Part shown: piece by piece, positions 17,597-27,111 of the stretch
Layout of the letters: each line of letters opens with the position of its first letter
How positions within the stretch are numbered: position 1 is the stretch's first letter
Assembly: GCA_958437495.1 (NCBI GenBank)
Contig: CAUBOH010000011.1
Coordinates: 6,847 to 70,846 of the forward strand
Reading direction: 5' to 3'
Source: an uncultured Collinsella sp.
GTDB lineage: Bacteria > Actinomycetota > Coriobacteriia > Coriobacteriales > Coriobacteriaceae
DNA: 64,000 nt
Notes under the pieces: model-generated
What the model saw: the letters and a program-made list of their open reading frames with translations, nothing else
Databases searched by the model: none
Told to the model about the DNA's origin: nothing
Position numbers and translations under genes: made by a program

Positions 17597-18289
17597 CTAA
17601 AAGGCGCATTCCTCGTTTTCGGCATCGATGCGGGCCTTGGCGGCATCGGCGGCGATGTGATACGAAAAACCCTTGCCCATTAAAAAACGAACGAGCTTCT
17701 CAAAGCCGCGTGTTTCAGGAACGCGGCGCTTGGAAAGCAGCGCGGAAGCACGCTCTAAATCGTCTTCGGCGGCAAAATACTGTTCCGGATATCCGGGGAT
17801 GTCCTCGAGGTTAACATGGCGTCGCTTGAGCTCGGTCTCGATCTTGCGCTGCCCCCATCCACGGCGCTTACGCTCCTCGATAAAATAGGCACAGAAGCGA
17901 TTCTCATCCAAAAAACGGTACTCGGTGGCACGAGAAACAGCGAAATCGATTGCCGGCTGACGGAAACCATAGCAAGCAAGCTTATCGCGCACTTCGCCCG
18001 TTGCATGATCACGGCGCGAAAGCATCTCAGTCACCATGGTGAGGGCGCATTTACGCTCAATAAGTTCAACGGACTCACGAAAGGCATCCCAGTCACAGGG
18101 CAACTCGGGGCGGTTTTTAACGTACAGACGCGCAACGCGCGTGGGAATCCAGATACTGCGTTGAAAGCCGCCCTCAAGATCGCAATCGATATGCGCACAG
18201 GGCTTTTTTGAAGCGTAGCCGGTCGAGAACGAGGAGGGCGCCTTCTTATTGGGAAAGACGACCGTAGCCTCGGTCACGGTATACGACAT
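17597..18289 (-). CDS. recX: Regulatory protein RecX
   Basis: Modulates RecA filaments. The body has the triple-helical RecX repeats: ALTMVTEMLSRRDHATGEVRDKL, then FLDENRFCAYFIEERKRRGWGQRKIETELKRR, and the C-terminal RFLMGKGFSYHIAADA. The 230-aa length includes an N-terminal extension of about 75 residues before the first repeat. It starts 11 nt after the recA stop, so it shares the SOS-controlled recA transcript. Confidence 0.88.
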   Translation of the reverse strand: MSYTVTEATVVFPNKKAPSSFSTGYASKKPCAHIDCDLEGGFQRSIWIPTRVARLYVKNRPELPCDWDAFRESVELIERKCALTMVTEMLSRRDHATGEVRDKLACYGFRQPAIDFAVSRATEYRFLDENRFCAYFIEERKRRGWGQRKIETELKRRHVNLEDIPGYPEQYFAAEDDLERASALLSKRRVPETRGFEKLVRFLMGKGFSYHIAADAAKARIDAENEECAF

Positions 18290-18300
18290 GGCAGGAACCG

Positions 18301-19461
18301 CTACTCATCGTCGTCGAGCATTGCGGAGCCGTCGATGGCATAGAGCTCGTCAAACCCATCATCTGCCGGCTGCTCCCCCAGTGTCTGGTCAGTAAGCTCG
18401 ACCTCGGAGGGCGCATCGTCGTCATACTCAAGGCCGCAGGCAAGACGAACCTTATGCTCGATCTCGTCGGCGCAATCGGGGTGCTCGCGCAAGAACGCCT
18501 TAGCTGCTTCGCGGCCGTTGCCGAGCTTATCCTCACCGTACGCAAACCACGAGCCCGTCTTTTTGCAGATGTCGTACTCGACAGCCATATCCAGAATCGA
18601 GCCCTCCTTGGAGATGCCTGTCCCGTACATAATGTCGAACTCGGCCGAGCGGAACGGAGCAGCCACCTTGTTCTTGACCACCTTGGCGCGCACGCGGTTA
18701 CCAATGACCTCGTCCTTGAGCTTAATGCTGTCGATGCGACGGATGTCGATACGCACAGAGGAGAAGAACTTAAGCGCACGGCCGCCCGTCGTGGTCTCGG
18801 GGTTGCCGAACATCACGCCGATCTTCTCACGCAGCTGATTAATGAAGATGCACGTCGTATTGGACTTAGAGAGCGAGCCGGCGAGCTTGCGGAGCGCTTG
18901 GCTCATCAGACGTGCCTGCAGGCCAACCGTGGTATCGCCGATTTCGCCCTCGATCTCGGCACGCGGGGTGAGCGCGGCGACAGAGTCGACGACGATAGCA
19001 TCGATAGCACCGGAGCGCACGAGCATGTCGACGATCTCGAGTGCCTGCTCACCCGTATCGGGCTGGGAAATGAGCACCTCGTCGATATCTACTCCAATGC
19101 GCGCGGCATAGGTGGGGTCGAGCGCATGCTCGGCATCGATAAACGCCACAACGCCACCCATGGCCTGCGCCTCAGCCAAGATCTCGAGCGATAGCGTGGT
19201 CTTACCGGAGGACTCGGGGCCGTAAATCTCGACGATGCGGCCACGCGGCACGCCACCGATGCCCAAAGCGGCATCGAGAGACAGGGCACCGGTAGGAATG
19301 GCCTCGACCTCGAGTTCGGGACCACCGTCGCCATACCTCATGATGGAGCCCTGACCGAACTTCTTCTCGATCTCGGCCTTGGTGGTGGCGATCATCTTGT
19401 CGCGCTCTTTACCCGTCGTACGTGCATGGACGGTACGTACAGGACCTGAATTCTTGGCCAT
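18301..19461 (-). CDS. recA: Recombinase RecA
   Basis: Strand-exchange recombinase and LexA co-protease. The Walker A GPESSGKTT, the RYGDG segment near the start, the IDAEHALDP and FINQLREKIGVMFGNPET stretches are all standard. From the ATG at 19461 (GAGGAGG upstream) it is 386 aa. The acidic C-terminal tail ends with LDDDE, as in other RecA proteins. A perfect LexA box lies 38 nt upstream and recX follows. Confidence 0.98.
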   Translation of the reverse strand: MAKNSGPVRTVHARTTGKERDKMIATTKAEIEKKFGQGSIMRYGDGGPELEVEAIPTGALSLDAALGIGGVPRGRIVEIYGPESSGKTTLSLEILAEAQAMGGVVAFIDAEHALDPTYAARIGVDIDEVLISQPDTGEQALEIVDMLVRSGAIDAIVVDSVAALTPRAEIEGEIGDTTVGLQARLMSQALRKLAGSLSKSNTTCIFINQLREKIGVMFGNPETTTGGRALKFFSSVRIDIRRIDSIKLKDEVIGNRVRAKVVKNKVAAPFRSAEFDIMYGTGISKEGSILDMAVEYDICKKTGSWFAYGEDKLGNGREAAKAFLREHPDCADEIEHKVRLACGLEYDDDAPSEVELTDQTLGEQPADDGFDELYAIDGSAMLDDDE

Positions 19462-19499
19462 GAAAAGCCCTCCTCTTAACAACCTGCATCGATAATAAA

Positions 19500-19513
19500 C
19501 GAACGGCTGTTCG
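19500..19513 (-). promoter_or_regulatory. LexA box upstream of recA
   Basis: CGAACGGCTGTTCG is a perfect palindromic match to the Gram-positive SOS box CGAAC-N4-GTTCG, 38 bp ahead of the recA start. Confidence 0.88.
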
Positions 19514-19688
19514 TGGTCAACCGTACAGATACATCATATGCAGGCCATCATTCCAAAACCCAACCAAACGCCGACCAAAAGCTGACCAAATGCTTGACCG
19601 CAGAGAAACCAATGGGAACAAATCAAGTAAGAAAAGGCCTACGACCAGCACAGACTCTAAAAACGCCAGAGGTCCCCATCTCCACAAT

Positions 19689-19710
19689 TAAGGGGCCCGA
19701 AAGCCCCTTA
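19689..19710 (-). terminator. Terminator downstream of cinA
   Basis: TAAGGGGC / GCCCCTTA stem with a 6-nt loop, 9 nt beyond the cinA stop on the minus strand. The following sequence TAATTGT is a weak T-tract. Confidence 0.6.
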
Positions 19711-19718
19711 CAACACGC

Positions 19719-20249
19719 CTATTCCATAGAGTCAAGAATGCGGGTGATGCATCCCAGTGCCTCCGTGACCGCATGGGCACGAACACACGAACGATCTCCC
19801 TCGTAGCAGCAACGCATGGAATCCACGACCGTCATTCCTCCATTGGCCGGGCGATACGCCCAGCCAATATAGAACGTTCCAGCAGGATCGTTCTCGGTGC
19901 CCCCGCCGGGACCGGCATATCCCGTCGCGCTCACGGCAATATCGCTCTGGTACAGATCCAGCGAACCGGCGGCCATCTCACGAGCCGTCTGATACGAAAC
20001 CGCGGTATAGCGATCGAGCGTCTCTTGCTCGACACCCAGCACGCGATGCTTGATCTCGTCGCAGTATGTCACCGCACCGCCGCGCAGCACCGCAGAGGCA
20101 CCGGGGATATCGGCAATCGTCGAGGCGATCATACCCGCGGTCAACGACTCAGCCGTCGATACCGTCACGACCAGTGCGCTTGCACGCTCGACAATAGCGC
20201 GCGCCAGCTCCTCATTACGCGCGGTAATCTGCAAATAAGAGTCCGTCAT
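19719..20249 (-). CDS. CinA C-terminal domain protein (nicotinamide-nucleotide amidohydrolase)
   Basis: Single-domain CinA/PncC protein of 176 aa that, by family, deamidates NMN to nicotinate mononucleotide in pyridine nucleotide recycling. Seen are VSTAESLTAGMIASTIADIPGAS, GGAVTYCDEIKHRVLGV and SATGYAGPGGGTEN. The N-terminal molybdopterin-binding-like domain of full-length CinA is absent. It is the last gene of the rnj-ftsK-rodZ-yajQ-rimO-pgsA-cinA run, just upstream of recA, as cinA often is. Confidence 0.9.
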   Translation of the reverse strand: MTDSYLQITARNEELARAIVERASALVVTVSTAESLTAGMIASTIADIPGASAVLRGGAVTYCDEIKHRVLGVEQETLDRYTAVSYQTAREMAAGSLDLYQSDIAVSATGYAGPGGGTENDPAGTFYIGWAYRPANGGMTVVDSMRCCYEGDRSCVRAHAVTEALGCITRILDSME

Positions 20250-20261
20250 ACCTACCAGGAC

Positions 20262-20900
20262 CTAGACCGAAAAGACAATCTTGCGGCAGTTCCAGAAGTA
20301 CTGAGCGCCCGAGATAACGGTCAGGATGACAGCGATGACATACAGGAAGCGTGACACCGAGTAGATTCCGAGCGTCAGCGTCGCCGGGCCAAGGTGAAGG
20401 CCCGCCATCGCAAAGACGCACAGGTAGCCGCAGATGGAGACCATCGTGGTCGCCGTCTTATACTTGCCGAGCTTGTCAGCCGCGATGACCACGCCGGCAG
20501 CGCTCGCGACCATGCGCAGGGCGCTTACCAGCAACTCGCGGAACAGGATGATAAACACGGACCACACGGAAACCGCGCCAAAGTCCAAGAAAAGGAGCAG
20601 AGCCGAGAACACCAGCAGCTTATCGGCGATGGGGTCCAAGAACTTGCCGAAGTCGGTGATCTCGTTGCGCGAACGCGCCAGATAGCCATCAACCTTATCG
20701 GTGCACGACAAGATGACGTACAGAATAAACGCAGCAGCGGCGAGCGGGCCGTCAAAGGTGCTCCAATGTGTACCCGCAACGCTCGTATGCGACAGGGCGG
20801 AAACAATCATAAAGACCGGGATAAAGACGATGCGCACGCACGTCACGATGTTGGCGGGCGTCCAGACACTCGTCAATTCCTTATTGCTCTCGTTAGCCAC
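20262..20900 (-). CDS. pgsA: CDP-diacylglycerol--glycerol-3-phosphate 3-phosphatidyltransferase
   Basis: Makes phosphatidylglycerol phosphate at the membrane. The full family motif reads DKVDGYLARSR, spacer, GKFLDPIADK. It is 212 aa with about five hydrophobic segments; NIVTCVRIVFIPVF opens the membrane part. It sits between rimO and cinA, the usual place of pgsA in Gram-positive genomes, so it is judged the true PgsA, in contrast to the paralogue at 943-1647. Confidence 0.93.
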   Translation of the reverse strand: MANESNKELTSVWTPANIVTCVRIVFIPVFMIVSALSHTSVAGTHWSTFDGPLAAAAFILYVILSCTDKVDGYLARSRNEITDFGKFLDPIADKLLVFSALLLFLDFGAVSVWSVFIILFRELLVSALRMVASAAGVVIAADKLGKYKTATTMVSICGYLCVFAMAGLHLGPATLTLGIYSVSRFLYVIAVILTVISGAQYFWNCRKIVFSV

Positions 20901-20909
20901 GACGCTCTC

Positions 20910-22259
20910 CTACTCCACAACATGACCGATAAGCTCGTAGCAGAAGCTATCGGTAAACTCGACGGTCAAAATATCGCCCACGGACGCCTCGCTGGCATCC
21001 AGGTGCACCGCTCCGTCGGAATCAGGAGCCTGGAACCAGGCGTGACCGATGAGCTCGGCGCCATCTTCGGTCTCCTCGATACCGTCGACGATCACCTGGG
21101 CACGCTCGCCCAAGTGCGCGGCGGTCGCGGCAAAACCGAGCGACTCGGCCAGGTCCATAGCCTCCTGGGCGCGCTCGAGCTTAACGTCCTCGTCGACCTG
21201 ACCCTCCATCTTGGCGGCCAGGCTTCCCTCCTCCTGCGAGTAGGCAAAAACGCTCGTGTAGTCAAAGCCCACGGTATCCATAAAGTCGATAAGATCGCGG
21301 AACTCGTCGTCGGTCTCGGTCGGGAAGCCGACCATGGCCGTAGAGCGGATCACGATACCAGGGATGCGATTGCGCAGGTCGCGGAACAAGTCCTCAAGTT
21401 CCTGACGCGAACCGGAGCGACGCATGGCCTTCAGGATGCGGGCGGAACAGTGCTGCACGGGGATATCGATGTAGGGCAGTACCTCGGGCGTATCGCGAAT
21501 GGTCTCAATGAGCTCGTCAGTCATGCCCTCGGGCTGCAGATAGAGCACGCGCACCCAAACATTGTGCGGGCGCACGGCCTCAGCGACGGCGCGCAGCAGC
21601 TGCGCCAGATTGCGCGGCGAGCCCTCGGCGACGTCCTCGTCGGCGAAGTCGGTGCCCCAAATGCCCGTGTCCTGACCGATCAGCACGATCTCGCGCACAC
21701 CGCCGGCAACCAGGTCACGCACCTCCGAGATGATACTCTCGGCATTACGCGAATGATAACGGCCGCGAATGTAGGGAATCATGCAGAAGCTGCAGAAGCG
21801 ATTGCAGCCATCGGAGATCTTAACGTAGGCGACCGCACCCTCGACGGTACGCTTGACCTGAGGAATATAGGCGGCAATCTCGCGCTCGATACCCAGCACG
21901 CCGTCGATGACCGCCACGATGCCGTCCTCTTCGTCGGCCTTCACAAAGGCAGCGACCTCGGGCAGCTCGTCGGGCAGGTCATCGCCGTAGCGCGACGGCA
22001 CGCAACCGCACATGACGATGGGACAGGAGCGAACGCCGTCCTGCACCTCGTTGGCGAGCTCGAGTGTGGTCTCGATGCTCTCAGACGTTGCGGAGGCCAA
22101 GAACGAGCACGTGTTGACGATAGCGATATCGGCATCCTGGGGATCGAATGCCTCCTCGTAGCCCGCGGCAGTCAGCAGCGAGCGCATGCGGTCGGTATCA
22201 ACCTCGTTTTTTGCGCAACCGAGGGTGATGTAGAGCACGGAGCCCAACGGTGTATCCAT
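20910..22259 (-). CDS. rimO: Ribosomal protein uS12 methylthiotransferase RimO
   Basis: Radical SAM enzyme that methylthiolates an aspartate of ribosomal protein S12. The N-terminal cluster cysteines are in TLGCAKNEVDTD, NTCSFL and MCGC; the radical SAM triad is in GCNRFCSFC; a TRAM domain ends the 449 aa. The GCAKNEVD signature separates RimO from MiaB and MtaB. It is the third gene upstream of recA in the ftsK run. Confidence 0.96.
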   Translation of the reverse strand: MDTPLGSVLYITLGCAKNEVDTDRMRSLLTAAGYEEAFDPQDADIAIVNTCSFLASATSESIETTLELANEVQDGVRSCPIVMCGCVPSRYGDDLPDELPEVAAFVKADEEDGIVAVIDGVLGIEREIAAYIPQVKRTVEGAVAYVKISDGCNRFCSFCMIPYIRGRYHSRNAESIISEVRDLVAGGVREIVLIGQDTGIWGTDFADEDVAEGSPRNLAQLLRAVAEAVRPHNVWVRVLYLQPEGMTDELIETIRDTPEVLPYIDIPVQHCSARILKAMRRSGSRQELEDLFRDLRNRIPGIVIRSTAMVGFPTETDDEFRDLIDFMDTVGFDYTSVFAYSQEEGSLAAKMEGQVDEDVKLERAQEAMDLAESLGFAATAAHLGERAQVIVDGIEETEDGAELIGHAWFQAPDSDGAVHLDASEASVGDILTVEFTDSFCYELIGHVVE

Positions 22260-22285
22260 GTTGGAGAGCGGTCCTTTCGAATGAA

Positions 22286-22783
22286 TTAACGGTAGTTGGT
22301 AAACTGAAGTGGCTGGCCGTAGTCCTGATCGCGCAGGAACTGGATAACAGCCTGAAGCGCATCTTTAGAGGCCGAGGAAACGCGCAGCTTATCGGCCTCG
22401 ATGGTCACCTTGACCTTGAGTTTTTGGTCCTTGACGTCCTTGTTGATCTTCTTGGCGGTCGTCTGGTCGATACCCTCCACGATATGGCCGAGCACGCGAA
22501 CGGTACCGCCCGAGGCAGCCTGCGGAGCATCCCAAGAGACAGCCTTGAGGTCGATGCCACGCTTGATGAGCTTAGAGCTCAGCACGTCGATAATCTGCTT
22601 GGAGACAAAGTCGGCCGGAGCGTTAATCGTAAAGAGCTTGTCGCCCTTCGAGAGCTCGATCGTGGCGCCGGAATCCTTAAGGTCATAGCGCTGGGAGATT
22701 TCGCGCGTAGTCTGCTGGAAGGCGTTGTCAACCTCCTGCATGTTGACCTCGGACACAACATCAAAGCTGGAATCTTTAGCCAT
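22286..22783 (-). CDS. YajQ family nucleotide-binding protein
   Basis: A 165-aa protein of the YajQ (UPF0234) family, with SFDVVSEVNMQEVDNAFQQ at the start, RYDLKDSGATIEL, and the C-terminal KDQKLKVKVTIEADKLRVSS and LQAVIQFLRDQDYGQPLQF. Some members bind cyclic di-GMP or act as RNA-binding proteins; neither can be shown from sequence. It lies between the RodZ-like gene and rimO. Confidence 0.93.
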   Translation of the reverse strand: MAKDSSFDVVSEVNMQEVDNAFQQTTREISQRYDLKDSGATIELSKGDKLFTINAPADFVSKQIIDVLSSKLIKRGIDLKAVSWDAPQAASGGTVRVLGHIVEGIDQTTAKKINKDVKDQKLKVKVTIEADKLRVSSASKDALQAVIQFLRDQDYGQPLQFTNYR

Positions 22784-22809
22784 GGTTCATCCTTTCGCTT
22801 GCGAGCGGC

Positions 22810-24330
22810 CTAGTAGCTGTCGTACGAATAATCGGTAGAATCGGTCGTCGTTTGACCGTCGGTGACGCTATCGGTGCCATCCGTGGACTGGGCATCGGTG
22901 CCGTCGGTACCATCGGTTCCGTCGGTACTTTCCGTGCCATCAGTGCCGTCGGAGCCCTCGCCGTCCTTGGTGTCGGTGGTCTCCTTCTTGGGAACGGTAA
23001 TGGTCACACGCGCCACGCCCGATGTCTTGGTATCGTAGCGGACCTTTTCGCCGTTCTTGGTGACCGTGACGTCGGAAGGCTTGGACGTAGTGATTTCAAT
23101 CGAAGACTCAGGCGTGTACTCCTGCTCAAAGGGGCCGGTCGCTTGGGCGCCATAGACCGACTTGCCGTCGACCTTGACTTCAATCCACGCGGTCTTGCCC
23201 TTGGCGACAGAGACCTTGACCTTCGTAACCTCGTTTTCGCCCTTCTTGGTCGTCTTCTTAGCGGTTTCTGAATCAGTCGACTCGTCCGTGGCCTCATCGG
23301 CATCTTCGTCCTCATCGGCCGTTTCGGTCTTCTTTGAAGACTTCTTGGTCGTCGGCTTGGTTGCCACAGGGGTCTCGGGCGTCGATTCGGGAGTCGAAGA
23401 ACCGCAGCCGCGCAGCAAGACCACAATGAGCACGATGAGCAGCAGCGCAACGGCACCGATACCGGCATAGACGATACGCGGATCGAGCCCGTTGTTCTGT
23501 GGGGCACGCACGCCACCGCGCCCACGGTTGGATCCGCCACGACCACTGCCCTGAGGCATACGTCCGCGATTGTTGTCGGGACGACCGCGATAACCGCCCT
23601 GGCGCTGCATATCGCGCTGACCCGAACGAGGCGCGAGCTCGCTACAGCCCTGGTAGTTACGTTGTCCCGAACGCGGGGCGGAGGAGCGCCGGCCAGACGG
23701 TTGCGACTGCGAGCGGAGACGCGGCGTCACCTGCGTAGTATCGGCATCCGCATAGCCGCCGCGAGCACGACCGGCAGAGACACCACGGTAGCCACGATCG
23801 GAATAGCCGCCATCGCCGTAGCCGGCACGAGGATCGCGCGCCACGCCGCGGGCAGCGGGAAGCGCGCGATCGTCGGGCGTAGGCGTACTGCGGAAACGAT
23901 CGCGCTGAGAACGGATTTCCTCACTGGACCCCGTCTCGGTAATATAGCCAGCCTGCTGCGGACGCTGACCATAACGCGTTGAGCGACCACCCTGAACCAT
24001 CAAGAAGCGCCCGTTATCCACCGAGGAACGAGAATTGACATAGCCGGCGGCATCCTGAAAACGACCGCCCTGCTGCGACGTCTCGCGCTCGTATGCCATC
24101 AGCTCATCAAAGTAGGCATTGACGACCTCGCGCGGATTGAGGCCCAAAAAGCGTGCATAGCTCGAAATCATGCCCTGCGCATAGCCGCGCGGAGGCATCG
24201 ACGCAAAGTTACCGGTCTCGAAAAACTCGATGATCTGCGGTCTGATTTTGATGGTGTTGGCGACCTGCTGAATGGAAAGACCCATTCGGCGACGCTGCTC
24301 GAGCAGCATGTCACCAAAGCGTGCAGCCAT
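22810..24330 (-). CDS. RodZ-like membrane protein with N-terminal helix-turn-helix
   Basis: A 506-aa protein. The cytoplasmic N-terminus (about 5-75) is a Cro-like HTH with LEQRRRMGLSIQQVANTIKI, as in RodZ, which ties MreB to the elongation machinery. A long Arg/Gly/Gln-rich disordered stretch (about 85-280) precedes one membrane helix (287-307). Outside are a Thr/Lys/Glu-rich linker, a DUF4115-like beta domain (about 365-450) and a tail of repeated DGT units. Both low-complexity regions are longer than usual. It overlaps ftsK by one base (TGATG). Its role in cell shape is family-based. Confidence 0.85.
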   Translation of the reverse strand: MAARFGDMLLEQRRRMGLSIQQVANTIKIRPQIIEFFETGNFASMPPRGYAQGMISSYARFLGLNPREVVNAYFDELMAYERETSQQGGRFQDAAGYVNSRSSVDNGRFLMVQGGRSTRYGQRPQQAGYITETGSSEEIRSQRDRFRSTPTPDDRALPAARGVARDPRAGYGDGGYSDRGYRGVSAGRARGGYADADTTQVTPRLRSQSQPSGRRSSAPRSGQRNYQGCSELAPRSGQRDMQRQGGYRGRPDNNRGRMPQGSGRGGSNRGRGGVRAPQNNGLDPRIVYAGIGAVALLLIVLIVVLLRGCGSSTPESTPETPVATKPTTKKSSKKTETADEDEDADEATDESTDSETAKKTTKKGENEVTKVKVSVAKGKTAWIEVKVDGKSVYGAQATGPFEQEYTPESSIEITTSKPSDVTVTKNGEKVRYDTKTSGVARVTITVPKKETTDTKDGEGSDGTDGTESTDGTDGTDGTDAQSTDGTDSVTDGQTTTDSTDYSYDSY

Positions 24331-27110
24331 CAGAATCCTCCAAACTCACGATCTTCACGTGCCATCTCGGCGTCGACGGATTCCAGTGCGGCAAGCCCCT
24401 CCTCGTCCAGAAGGACCTCGCGCGGCTTGGAACCGTCGGGCGGGCCGACGACACCCTTTTCTTCCAGCATGTCCATAATACGCCCGGCACGCGCATAGCC
24501 AACCTTGAGGCGGCGTTGCAGGCCAGATGTGGAGCCAAGCTGCGATTCCACCACAATATGGGCGGCTTCCCAGATAAGCGGATCGTCATCCTGCGGTTCG
24601 GCAACACCGGTCCGGACAATACCGCCACCACCCGCCATGGACATCGAGGCGGGAGCCACGGCAGAAAGGATCTCCTCGTGGTAGTCCGGCTCGCTCTGAG
24701 ATTTGACGAACTCGACGATCTCATTGATCTCGTCATCCGAAACAAAGCAGCCCTGGATACGGCGAGGCTTGCCCCAATCAACCTTAGAGAACAGCATATC
24801 GCCCAGACCGGTGAGCTTCTCGGCGCCCATCTGGTCGATGATGACGCGGGAATCGATGCCCGTAGCGACGTTAAAGGCAATACGGTTGGTGATATTGGCC
24901 TTGATGAGACCCGTCACCACGTTGGAACTGGGGCGCTGCGTGGCCACGATAAGGTGGATTCCGGCGGCACGGCCCAGCTGGGCGATACGCACGATCGACG
25001 CCTCGACATCCTTGCCGGCGACCATCATTAGGTCCGAAAGCTCATCGATGATGATGACCAGGTAGGGCATCTTTTGCGGCGGGTTGTCATAATGCTCAAA
25101 CTCGCCGGCGGCCTGCTTTTCGTTATAGGTCGAAATCTTACGGACGTTGAGGCGTTCGAAGACCTTCAGGCGCCGCTCCATCTCGGAAACGGCCCACTGC
25201 AGGGCGCTTGCGGCCTGCTTGGGCTCGGTCACGACGGGCACATAGAGATGCGGCAGGCCGTTGTAGCCCGCGAGCTCAACGCGCTTGGGGTCAACCATGA
25301 TCAGGCGAACGTCCTCGGGAAGCGCGCGCATGAGCAGGGTCGTGATGATGGAATTGATCATGACCGACTTACCGGAACCGGTGGTACCGGCGATCAACAG
25401 GTGGGGCATCTTGGCGAGGTCGGCAACGACCGGCGTACCCTCGGCATCGCGACCGATAGCCAGCTCGAGCGGGCCGCCCTTCACATAGGGCAGCACGTCG
25501 CCCAGATTGACGTTTTGACGTTTGCGGTTAGGGATCTCGATACCCACAAGCGAAGTACCGGGAATCGGAGCAAAGATACGCACCGACTGGGCAGCAAGCG
25601 AAAGCGCGATATCGTCCTCGAGGCTCGAGATCTTGCTCACGCGCTCGCCTTCGCCGGGCTGCAACTTAAAGGTCGTCACCGTGGGGCCGGCAATCCAGCC
25701 GACCACGCGGGCGCTTCGGCCAAACTCAAGCAAGGTCGACTGCAGCGACTCGGCGGTCTGCTCCAACTCCTTATCAGAAGACGCGGCAGACGCCGACTGC
25801 GGGTTGGCATGCAGAATATCGAGCGGCGGAAGCTTGAGGCCGTCCTCTTCTTCGCTCTCGGCATCCGCAACGGCTTTATCCGCTCCCCCATCGCTGGCTG
25901 CCGGTGCTTCGGTAGCGCTCGCAACAGACGCGTCGGCAACCTTGGGATGCTTGAGGAAATCAGGAATCTGCGGAGCGGCCGAAACCGGATTCACGGCAAA
26001 CGGCGGCTCGGACTCGTCAGCCTTGTCCGGGTCGTCTTCCATCGAAAACTGACCGGTCACCTGTCCGCGCTTGGCACGGCGACGCGGCAGCAAAGTTGTC
26101 TTGGCGGACTCGAGCGGAGCCTCGTCGTCCTCGTCATCGCCTTCGGTGAGTTCGATTTCGCTATCGGACCATGACGGATCCGGCTCGCTCGTATTGAGTT
26201 TAGGCGCAGCCTTGCCCTTCTTGGCGTGACGGCGCGGCAGCAGCGTCGTTTTGGCGTGCTCGGCCTCCACGGCCTCGGACACATCGACAAACGGATCCTC
26301 ATCCTCGTCGTCTTCGTTCAGAATCGGATCAACGTCATCGCCCATAACCGTGGTCACGGCAGCATCGGAGCCCTTTTGGCGCAGAATGCTCAGGTGCGGG
26401 CGAGCGACACCGGGAACCAAAAGGGCCTCGTCGTCGCCCCACGGGCTGGCGTTGACATCGGCGCGGCGGCGCTCGGCAAAATCGGCCGCACGGTCACGGG
26501 CGGAGCGCAGAACGCCGCCCACCGAAAAGCCGATGATAACCAAACCAACGACGACAAGGCCCAGCAGGACCACCATAGCAATGGGTTTACCCAGGGCATT
26601 TTGCAGCGTGCTGGCGATAAAGGCACCGATGTAGCCACCCGAGGCAGAAAGGTTTTGCGGCGTGAACATAAGGGCGCTCGAATCGCTCGTGCCCGGCACC
26701 ATCAAAGACAGGATGGAGACCACGGCCACAAAGACCACGGCACCGCCGGCAACCGAACGCACGTTGAGCGGAGAATCCTCACCCAAAAAGAGCGTAGCGG
26801 CAAACAGCAGGATGACGATTGGCAGCACATAGGCACCCAGGCCAAAACCAAGGTGGTAGAAACCGGCGACCGCGGCCGTCACGGGCGCAGTCGCCGGCGA
26901 AATCACGGCAATAAAAGACGCGATGGCCAAAACGGCGATAACGACACCCGCGATATCACGGTTGGCCGAGGGCTCGACCAAGGGTTCGAAATCGTCGAAC
27001 TCGTCCTCGTGGCCCTTATTGGCACGCAGATGGGAACCGGCACCCTTAGCAGATGCCGGTTGGTTGTTGGCCTTATTGCCTTTGGCGTTTTGTGCAGATC
27101 CGCGCGCCAA
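24330..27110 (-). CDS. ftsK: DNA translocase FtsK/SpoIIIE
   Basis: Septum-located motor that pumps chromosome ends out of the closing septum. Four membrane helices (about 50-205) are followed by an acidic linker with two similar ALLP/TTLLPRRHAKKGK-type stretches, then the RecA-like motor with Walker A GTTGSGKSV and the KRVELAGYNGLPHL stretch, and a C-terminal gamma winged helix that reads polarity sequences. At 926 aa it is of normal size. The start is TTG with GGAGG overlapping the last codons of rnj, one base away. Confidence 0.95.
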   Translation of the reverse strand: MARGSAQNAKGNKANNQPASAKGAGSHLRANKGHEDEFDDFEPLVEPSANRDIAGVVIAVLAIASFIAVISPATAPVTAAVAGFYHLGFGLGAYVLPIVILLFAATLFLGEDSPLNVRSVAGGAVVFVAVVSILSLMVPGTSDSSALMFTPQNLSASGGYIGAFIASTLQNALGKPIAMVVLLGLVVVGLVIIGFSVGGVLRSARDRAADFAERRRADVNASPWGDDEALLVPGVARPHLSILRQKGSDAAVTTVMGDDVDPILNEDDEDEDPFVDVSEAVEAEHAKTTLLPRRHAKKGKAAPKLNTSEPDPSWSDSEIELTEGDDEDDEAPLESAKTTLLPRRRAKRGQVTGQFSMEDDPDKADESEPPFAVNPVSAAPQIPDFLKHPKVADASVASATEAPAASDGGADKAVADAESEEEDGLKLPPLDILHANPQSASAASSDKELEQTAESLQSTLLEFGRSARVVGWIAGPTVTTFKLQPGEGERVSKISSLEDDIALSLAAQSVRIFAPIPGTSLVGIEIPNRKRQNVNLGDVLPYVKGGPLELAIGRDAEGTPVVADLAKMPHLLIAGTTGSGKSVMINSIITTLLMRALPEDVRLIMVDPKRVELAGYNGLPHLYVPVVTEPKQAASALQWAVSEMERRLKVFERLNVRKISTYNEKQAAGEFEHYDNPPQKMPYLVIIIDELSDLMMVAGKDVEASIVRIAQLGRAAGIHLIVATQRPSSNVVTGLIKANITNRIAFNVATGIDSRVIIDQMGAEKLTGLGDMLFSKVDWGKPRRIQGCFVSDDEINEIVEFVKSQSEPDYHEEILSAVAPASMSMAGGGGIVRTGVAEPQDDDPLIWEAAHIVVESQLGSTSGLQRRLKVGYARAGRIMDMLEEKGVVGPPDGSKPREVLLDEEGLAALESVDAEMAREDREFGGF

Positions 27111-27111
27111 A

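Noticed and set aside
20394..22289. 631-codon open frame antisense to pgsA and rimO
   Set aside because: It covers two well-conserved genes on the other strand and has no family features.
22850..22960. Short spaced repeats that look CRISPR-like at first sight
   Set aside because: They are codon repeats for DGT units in the RodZ-like protein, with no spacers.
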